Shown here: positions 57,702 to 64,000 of the stretch, piece after piece
Position numbering within the stretch: the stretch's first letter is position 1
Layout: each line of letters begins with the position of its first letter
Source: Argyresthia goedartella
Lineage: Eukaryota > Arthropoda > Insecta > Lepidoptera > Argyresthiidae
Direction of reading: 5' to 3'
Length of the DNA stretch: 64,000 bases
Assembly (NCBI GenBank): GCA_949825045.1
Contig: OX463806.1
Location: 46,834,208-46,898,207 of the forward strand
The notes under the pieces: generated by a model
The model's input: only the letters and a program-made list of their open reading frames with translations
Database searches by the model: none
What the model was told of the DNA's origin: nothing
Translations under genes and position numbers: made by a program

Positions 57702-59585
57702 GAGTCAGCCAGGGGAGTCGCATCATCTATTCTTCAGCCGCAGCAATTGGGGTTCGGAGTACATTTAGGTTGCGAGGCCGCAATCCACGCCACCCGAGCG
57801 TTTTTGTTCGATCGGGAAAACTCCGACAGCGTCATTGTGAAGGTTGACCTCCAGAATGCATTCAATACAGTTGAGCGAGACGTCATTCTGGGAAAGGTCA
57901 ACGAACTGGTTCCGTCCCTCTATCCGTTCCTCCACCAGTGTTACTCAAGCCCAACCAACCTGTATTTTGGTGAAAATCTGGTGGAGTCGCGGGTGGGTGC
58001 GCAACAGGGTGACCCCCTGGGCCCACTGCTATTCAGCTTGGCCATCCACGACGTTGTTAAATCATTGAGTTCCCCTTTGAACGTCTGGTACTTAGACGAT
58101 GGTACCATCGGGGGACCACTAGAGACTGTTGTGGCTGATTTGAAAACGGTTATCAGTGGCCTAGGGGACTTGGGTCTCCGCCTGAACTCAGAGAAGTGTG
58201 AGGTGTTTTCTTCCTCTGGTGACTTGGCACAAGGTTCCAGAGCTAAGCTGGAGGAATTGATGCCGGGGCTGAAAGTTCTTGATAAACCTGATTTCACTCT
58301 GTTAGGCGCACCCATTTTTCCGGAAGGCGTGCCGGGGGTTCTGCGAGGAAAGTTGAAGGCCCTGGCTGGGGCTAAGCCACATCTCAAGGAGTTGTCCGCG
58401 CATGTGGCTCTTACTATTCTCAGGAGTTGTCTGTCCCAGCCAAGGTTAACCTATACTTTGCGAACTGCTCCGGTTTGGCTGTGCCGAGGGGATACAGACG
58501 CTTATGACGAGGCGTTGAAGTGTCTTTTGGAGACTATTTTAAACGTTAATATGTCTCCCTCACAGTGGTCGCAGGCAGCGATGCCTATACGGTTTGGTGG
58601 TCTCGGCGTTCGTCGCCTTCGGGACACGGAACTCCCCGCCTTCTTAGCCTCTTCGCGGGGGGTGTTGGAGCTTGTCACTCGTATTTTGAATATTAATGGT
58701 GACGGGTTCAGCATCCCATTTGCGGACGAGGCTCTTCAGCTGTGGCGGGTACGTTGCCCGGCGGGAGACGTTCCGGAGAAGCCAGGCGTGCAGCGCTCCT
58801 GGGATGAGGAGATATGTAAGTCGACACTTGACGGGTTGTTGGGGCAGTCCTCGGGAGCGGAGCTTGCTCGTCTGCGCGCGATCTCCCAGCCGGAATCTGG
58901 TGCTTGGCTGCATGCGTTGCCGTCTCCTCATTTAGGCACCCATCTAGATGACAACTCCCTGCGCGTGGCCGTGGCGCTTCGGTTGGGATGTAGCATTTGT
59001 GAGCCACACCGCTGTGTTTGCGGTGTATCAGTCGATTCGCTGGGGCGTCACGGACTACACTGCGTCAGAAGTGCAGGGAGGCAGTCTCGTCATCACTCCA
59101 TCAATGACATCGTCCGGAGGGCTCTCGTCTCGGCTAACATACCGGCGGTTCTTGAGCCGCCTGGTTTGTGTCGCAGCGACGGGAAACGTCCGGACGGTGT
59201 CACTTTGATACCTTGGGAGAGGGGCCGTAGCCTTTTGTGGGATGCGACGTGCGTGTGCACTTTCGCGGCATCTCATATAGGCTCCACCATGCAGACTGCT
59301 GGTGCGGCTGCGGAGTCGGCGGCGCGGCAGAAATGCGGTAAGTACGCACAGCTGATGGGGAGTTATTGGTTTGTTCCATTGGCCGTCGAGACCACGGGGG
59401 TGTGGGGATCGCAGGGTAGGGCCTTCATCAGGGACATTGGGCGTCGCTTGAGGGACCGAGGCCATGACTACCGCTCCGGAGCGTTCCTGGTGCAAAGGGT
59501 CTCACTTGCTGTGCAGCGCGGCAACGCTGCCAGCGTAATGGGTACCTTTGGTCCGGGAGCGTTCTGGGGTGGTTTATTTGTGTAG
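57702..59585 (+). CDS. RT fused to a restriction-like endonuclease (5' truncated)
   Basis: About 627 codons open from the insertion point to TAG at 59585. RT part: QQLGFGVHLGCEAAIHATRA, VIVKVDLQNAFNTVERDVIL (motif A), VGAQQGDPLGPLLFSLAIHD (motif B), NVWYLDDGTIGG (motif C, YLDD), then FTLLGAPIFPEGVPGVL. C-terminal part: SICEPHRCVCGVSVDSLGRH with HGLHC (zinc-binding, Cys/His), HHSINDIVRRALVSANIPAV, EPPGLCRSDGKRPDG, LLWDATCVCTF, a PD-(D/E)xK-like core as in R2/NeSL/CRE-type LINEs. These cut DNA at specific sites for target-primed reverse transcription. Clade is not assigned because the N-terminal part is missing. No internal stop is seen. Confidence 0.85.
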   Translation, partial: ESARGVASSILQPQQLGFGVHLGCEAAIHATRAFLFDRENSDSVIVKVDLQNAFNTVERDVILGKVNELVPSLYPFLHQCYSSPTNLYFGENLVESRVGAQQGDPLGPLLFSLAIHDVVKSLSSPLNVWYLDDGTIGGPLETVVADLKTVISGLGDLGLRLNSEKCEVFSSSGDLAQGSRAKLEELMPGLKVLDKPDFTLLGAPIFPEGVPGVLRGKLKALAGAKPHLKELSAHVALTILRSCLSQPRLTYTLRTAPVWLCRGDTDAYDEALKCLLETILNVNMSPSQWSQAAMPIRFGGLGVRRLRDTELPAFLASSRGVLELVTRILNINGDGFSIPFADEALQLWRVRCPAGDVPEKPGVQRSWDEEICKSTLDGLLGQSSGAELARLRAISQPESGAWLHALPSPHLGTHLDDNSLRVAVALRLGCSICEPHRCVCGVSVDSLGRHGLHCVRSAGRQSRHHSINDIVRRALVSANIPAVLEPPGLCRSDGKRPDGVTLIPWERGRSLLWDATCVCTFAASHIGSTMQTAGAAAESAARQKCGKYAQLMGSYWFVPLAVETTGVWGSQGRAFIRDIGRRLRDRGHDYRSGAFLVQRVSLAVQRGNAASVMGTFGPGAFWGGLFV

Positions 59586-59781
59586 TTTTATGTATTTTAG
59601 ATTTATTTATTATTTAAGTAGGTTATTATTATTTGGAAGCATATAATTTTTAAGTTGTTTCCCTGCCATATCTTGTAGTTGAGCAAGTGTTTAAGTTTAG
59701 TTTTAAGTTATTGACGAAGTTTCCTGTAGATTAATCGAATTGTAAACTATATTTTAAACAATGATTAATAAATGTACCTGT
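57702..59781 (+). mobile_element. LINE with restriction-like endonuclease, copy B, inserted in the LOA/I LINE
   Basis: AGAGACTGTG is repeated at 57692-57701 and 59782-59791, directly flanking the insert. Removing the insert and one repeat restores the endonuclease-RT frame of the host LINE (THSLLLETH). The element is 5' truncated inside the RT, 2080 bases long, and its 3' UTR ends ATTAATAAATGTACCTGT without poly(A). It shares its protein with copy A at 20.5-22.0 kb. Confidence 0.92.
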
Positions 59782-59791
59782 AGAGACTGTG

Positions 59792-60991
59792 TGTTTCTGT
59801 GGTGGAAGAGGTATATGTTCCATCGGGTTTTTTAAGTGACCCTAGCCTGGAGTTGCCTTGTTGAGCTAGTATTTGCCTTACCCGATTTGCTTGATCAACG
59901 GTTTCAATGTCGCTGCAGAATTTCCTCCATGAGTTGCTGCTTTTGAACCGTAGTCGTTTCTTGTACTTGGATTTGGCATCTTTATAGTTGTCCCAATCCT
60001 CATCAGCACTGGTGTTCATCGCCCTGTTTAGCAGTCTTCTGATCTTAGCACGCATCCTATCTAGATCAGGACCCCACCAAGGCTGCCCCTTGATGTTGGT
60101 AGGCGCTGGTGTGCTAAGCGGGCAAGTTGAATGGTAGCAGTCTATTGAAGTATTAGTAAAATCTGTTACCTGTTGTTCGATTTGTTCGGGTCCCTCCGGA
60201 TCTGGTAGAGTCTCAGCCCAAGCAAGTCTTTCACCTAGGATAGCTCTGTACCTGGTTCTGTCAGTCTTGCGTGGGTTTCTCTTAGGGACAGTTGGGGAGA
60301 ACGCTGCGTTGATCTCGAAGCGTATCCATCGATGATCAGAGCATGACGCCTCGTTGGACACATGCCAGCCCCCAACGTCGTCGGATATGTCCGCCGTTGC
60401 CAGGGTAATATCAACGATAGTTCTGCTCCGCTTGGTAACAAAAGTTGGTTCAGAACCTATGTTAAGCACATTAAGGTTTGTAGTAAATAGGTATTCAACA
60501 AGTGTCTTACCTCTGCTGTTCATATCTGGCATGCCCCACAGTGGGTGATGCGCGTTCGAGTCGGCCCCAACGATGAGCTGGAGGCCCGACTTCTCGCAGT
60601 GGTCCACCAGCCGGCACAGGTCGTGTGGAGGCGGGTTGTCCTCCGCAGGCATGTAGGTGGAGGCCACCACGAGTTCGCGGCACCTAGCTGTGTCGGGCAG
60701 TTGCAGCCTTATGGCACACAGGTCCCTGGAACAGAACTCTGTTAATGGCTGCGCTGGGATGTTGTTAGTAGTTATGATGCACGTTCTAGGGTTATCGTGA
60801 TCAGTTGTACCGAAAAGCTTACCTCTCAAATTGGCGAGCCCTCGAATGCTACCGCGGTTGATCCACGGCTCCTGGATCAGAGCCACGGCAGTTTTTTTTG
60901 CCCCCAACCAGCGTCTTAACTGGGCCGTTGCAGTTTGGCTGTGTTGGAGGTTGGCTTGGAGGATTTTACAATCGCGGGAGAGGGACGCCAT
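59792..60991 (-). CDS. LOA/I-type LINE endonuclease (ORF2 start)
   Basis: Apurinic-type endonuclease that opens ORF2. Starts MASLSRDCKILQANLQHSQT at 60991; motifs are QANLQHS (Asn), VALIQEPWINRG (Glu), VGADSNAHHPLWG (DxN), RTIVDITLAT (DxT) and CSDHRWIRFE (SDH). All catalytic positions appear present over 400 residues. It runs into the RT linker and is cut by the insertion at 59791; the remaining codons up to 59765 belong to the insert. It overlaps the end of ORF1. Confidence 0.88.
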
Positions 60992-61462
60992 TTTTGGTCA
61001 ACCCCTCCTCCACCTCCAAGACGAGTTCCTCCTCGAGCCGCATGGACAGCTCCTCGCCCTCAGAGGGCACCACTGCTGGTTCTGGCTCATCGCCTTCACC
61101 AAGCAGCATGGCCTCCCAGTGCGCGTGCCCGTCCTGCGGTTGAGCAGCAGAACTTTCCCCGACTACATCGGGGCCTGTTTGCTGCCGCTCTGGAGTGGAA
61201 CTCGGGGGCATAGCTGTTGTTGATGAAACCCCAGTGATGACCAGCTTAGAGCTGGTCTGCGCTACCACCGGTGGTTCCTTAACAAATTTCCCACCGGGTC
61301 CCTGAAATTTAAGGTAGACCGAACCACTACCAAAAAGGAGCTGTCTGCCCCTTCCCAGCAGGGTCGGCACCACATCTTCAGGGACGTCTGTAATGAGAAA
61401 CAGGTTGTCCTGCTGCTCATCCACTTTCTGGAGGAGCCATCGGTCAACCTGTGCCCACTTGT
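60966..61462 (-). pseudogene. LOA/I-type LINE ORF1, C-terminal part
   Basis: A frame open from the truncated 5' end, reading KWAQVDRWLLQKVDEQQDNL at the insertion edge and then LFLITDVPEDVVPTLLGRG and an acidic tail (GDEPEPAVVPSEGEELSM). It stops at 60966 and overlaps the ORF2 start by 26 bases. By position it is the nucleic acid-binding ORF1 protein; no zinc knuckle lies in the part that remains. Confidence 0.6.
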
Positions 61463-63242
61463 TCGCGGGGGGAAGCCCAATCCTCTTCCTGCTGAGCTAC
61501 GCGCACTCATCCGCGATAAGCGCGCTCTCCGGAAGCAGTGGCAGCAAACCCGCTGCCCAACGATGAAGACCAGGCTCAACGCCATGACGGCAGAGCTGAA
61601 GCGCCAACTTGATCTCCACGCCGAAGAATCTTGGGAACGCCACGTCGAGTCCATGGGCGACCACGTCCCCTCCGTGCATCGCCTATGCCGGGATTTGTCG
61701 ACTACTCCAACTCCCGTCCGACCAATCCTGGGCAGCGACGGCCTACCAAGATTTCGAGCCCAAGACCGTGCGGAGATCTTCGCCGAATGCCTCGAGAAGC
61801 AGTTCAAGCCGAACCCTACGGGTGATGTGGAGCACGTCGCAGCAGTCGAGAGACACCTGCGAGAGTACTTCGCCTCGCCGATAGCTCCCGAAGAGGACCC
61901 CACCGTCGTCACGCCCGGCCAGATCAGACGTACCAAGCCCAGGAAAGCCCTGGGCGCAGACCGCATACCTAACATGGCGCTGCTACATTTGCCGCCACGT
62001 ACTGTGGCGGCCGTTACGCGCCTGTTTAACGGTATCTTGCGCACGGGCCACTTCCCAACCCAATGGAAGGAGGGCTTGGTCATCATGTTGCCCAAGCCGG
62101 GCAAGGACTCCAAGCTGCCTGAGAGCTATCGGCCGATAACTGTACTGAGTACCATCTCAACGGTGTTTGAGAAACTCCTGCCCCACATCCAGCCGCGCCC
62201 GGAACAGTTCGGCTTCAGGCCCGAGCATTCTACGACGCTTCAGCTCATCAGAGTACTGAATGACATGACGGTTTGTTTAAACAAGAAGGAATACACTGTC
62301 GCAGTACTCCTGGACACGGAGAAGGCGTTTGACAGAGTATGGCACGAGGGGTTGCTGTACAAATTGTCGACGTCTCCAGCCCCAAGAAGACTGGTCCAGA
62401 TCATCGCCTCCTTCCTGAAGAATCGCCGCTTCCGAGTGATGGTGGAAGACGCCGTCTCCGAGGAACACCCCGTTGCAGCCGGCGTCCCTCAGGGGTCCTG
62501 CCTGTCTCCAGCCTGTTACTCCCAATATACGGACGACATCCCCGTCGGGCCGGGTGCCCAGCTGGCACTCTTCGCCGACGACGCTGCCTACTACGCGTCG
62601 TCGATCCAGGCACGGCACGCTGCCGTCAAACTGCAGCGCACCCTGGACATCTTGCCCGACTGGCTCGCCAAGTGGCGGTTGTCCGTCAACGTTGGGAAGA
62701 CGCAGGTGCTCATCACAGGCCAGTCCCCCCTTCCACCACCACTCCAGCTCCAAGGACAGGACATCGCGTGGTCTCCGCAGGTGAAGTACCTGGGAGTGAC
62801 CATCGATCGCCGGCTCACCATGAAGCAACATGTCGACAACGTCGTCAACCAGGTCAAGGTGGCACGCGCCAAGCTGCGTCCACTTCTCGACTCCAGCCTG
62901 CCTCTGAGGGCGAAGCTCAGGATCTACAAGTGCTACGTGAGATCCCGCCTCACCTACGCGGCCTCGGCATGGTACGCCCTGTGCTCGGAGACGAACAAAC
63001 GGAGACTCCGAGCCCAAGAGAACCTCTCTTTGCGTACCATCGTCGACGCCCCCCGCTACGTGAGGAATGCGACGATCCAGAGGGACCTCAGATGAGAACC
63101 AGTGGACCAGTTTGTCCAGAGGCTGGCGAAGGGCATGTTCGCGCGTGCGGATAGCTCACAACATCCGCATATCCGCGACATGGCGCCGTACCACGCGCGC
63201 CCGCCCGACCGCCGCCGCCTGCCACGCGACCTGGTTGCCTAG
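61463..63242 (+). pseudogene. Jockey LINE reverse transcriptase
   Basis: The frame resumes after the insertion with RGGKPNPLPAELRALIRDK and runs to an in-frame TGA at 63093-63095; the same frame continues to TAG at 63240-63242 (EPVDQFVQRLAKGMFARAD), so the TGA is a lesion. Motifs: KPRKALGADRIPNMALL, GLVIMLPKPGKDSKLPESYR, EQFGFRPEHSTTLQLIRVL, VAVLLDTEKAFDRVWHEGLL (A), AAGVPQGSCLSP (B), LALFADDAAYYA (C, FADD) and VKYLGVTIDRRLTMKQHVD. The lack of RNase H fits the Jockey clade. One stop aside, the domain is intact. Confidence 0.9.
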
Positions 63243-63410
63243 CCGGCGATCATCCAACGGAACACCCCAAGTGAGAAGATCTCCACCGCCCGCGAGGGCC
63301 CCCCGATGACCTGTCCATAGGAGTGGACAGAGGCGCTTCCTCAGGAAGAGATCCGTTGATCTGACCCTGACTCCCCACGGCCCAGAAAGGGTGCGTGAGA
63401 TGAATGCATG

Positions 63411-64000
63411 ATGACCATTTTAGAATGACAATCTGTTCGAAGCGCGTGTTCTATGTTTTTTAGATCACTGGTGTAAAGTGTATTTGAAAGATCACGTGAT
63501 ATGATTTTGAAACAAACCTCTGTTGAATGAAACTCTTTCAGTACAACTACGCCAGCGCCCTAAATTTTTTTTTGTAGTTGTTAAACATGGACGTATTACC
63601 TAAACCAGACTGAGTACGGTGGACAAAAAAACGTGCCGACAAGGACAAACAATACGGCCTTTGTGTCTCTTCTTAAGTAGGGTGATCAAAGGTTTCATTC
63701 ATTTAGGGACTTCAGTCGAATCTAATTCATCGAATAAATAATTTCATATAAATATTTCCCTGAAGGTAGGGGAAGGGAGCTGCTGGTAGGGGAAGGGAGC
63801 AGCTGAGCACGCACTGGGAAATGATTGTACTCAGTGCTGCCATCTCCTTGTGACTGATCAATAACCCCTACCGGTAACTATTGCACTTGACTCCTTATGG
63901 TCTTGGGCGCAATAGGCCGACGTGACAGGAAGACTCACCAAGACGCATTGGCCCGCGCGGCGTTTTATGGCCAAACTCCTTCTCAAACATGAATGGCGCA
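63411..64000. other. End of window, no gene seen
   Basis: A short direct repeat of GGTAGGGGAAGGGAGC occurs at about 63766 and 63787. No exon or further element recognised. Confidence 0.45.

Larger units (their letters stand above)
55233..61462 (-). mobile_element. LOA/I-type LINE inserted in the Jockey element
   Basis: A minus-strand LINE whose 3' tail is at 55233 (in reverse ..CAATTGACAATTGACAA, a short tandem repeat tail) and whose 5' end, truncated in ORF1, is at 61462. TCGCGGGGGGAA flanks it at 55221-55232 and 61463-61474. Order on the minus strand: ORF1 end, endonuclease, RT, RNase H. It is itself split at 57702-59781. Without that insert it is about 4.1 kb. Confidence 0.9.
54766..63410 (+). 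mobile_element. Jockey-type LINE split by a nested element
   Basis: The element is in two GC-rich pieces, 54766-55232 and 61463-about 63410, which join exactly in frame once the 12-base duplication TCGCGGGGGGAA is counted once (SSHTVARGG joined to RGGKPNPLPAEL). It is 5' truncated within the endonuclease: an in-frame TAG sits just upstream of PTLVAGDLNAKH. The 3' limit is uncertain. No clear poly(A) is seen. Confidence 0.88.

Noticed and set aside
57941..59495. Open frames opposite to the restriction-like-endonuclease LINE
   Set aside because: They overlap a well-supported RT frame and have no recognisable motif.
61262..62872. Several long minus-strand frames under the Jockey RT
   Set aside because: Composition shadows; the plus strand has all RT motifs in order. 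Only the stretch 60966-61462 is kept on the minus strand, since it belongs to the nested LINE.

Overview
The window is eukaryotic nuclear DNA from an insect, most probably a moth or butterfly. The evidence is AT-rich sequence with GC-rich exons, GT..AG introns in every host gene, TTAGG-type repeats, tRNA-derived SINEs and several non-LTR retrotransposon families common in Lepidoptera. It holds no bacterial-style operons, no CRISPR array and no rRNA.

Host genes: two tandem, same-strand paralogues occupy 6.9-43.5 kb. Gene 1 has ten recognisable exons (6855 to about 25778) and gene 2 has nine (28621 to 43492). Both encode four-helix membrane proteins with a long proline-rich C-terminal tail. The first five exons match in number and intron phase (0,1,1,0,0), and the fifth exon ends at residue 208 in both. 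Both start next to a TCAGT initiator. I do not recognise the family and assign no function. Introns are large and loaded with mobile DNA; the last intron of gene 2 (8.5 kb) holds a decayed Helitron that itself hosts a mariner copy and a LINE tail.

Mobile DNA by region: 0.9-6.1 kb has decayed LINE fragments and a 160-bp tandem repeat. 9.4-15.6 kb (gene 1 introns) has CR1/Jockey-group LINE pieces on both strands, a SINE, a relic of a YqaJ-type nuclease and a foldback element carrying TTAGG repeats. 19.1-22.1 kb has a truncated LINE whose protein ends in a restriction-like endonuclease. 26-27.3 kb, between the genes, has a nested inverted-repeat element and a SINE. 34.8-42.9 kb has MITEs, the Helitron and mariner, and a palindrome-rich tandem array. 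45.3-47.8 kb is a minus-strand LINE. 48.7-54.0 kb is a nearly complete PIF/Harbinger transposon with both of its genes, interrupted by a MITE and a 340-bp tandem duplication.

54.8-63.4 kb is the clearest structure: three retrotransposons nested inside each other. A Jockey-type LINE (+) is split by a LOA/I-type LINE (-) flanked by a 12-bp target duplication. That LINE is in turn split by a 2.1-kb LINE (+) flanked by a 10-bp duplication. The order of insertion can be read directly.

Limits: all family names are by eye from protein motifs; no database search, alignment or expression evidence was available. Exon edges rest on splice consensus, frame and phase.
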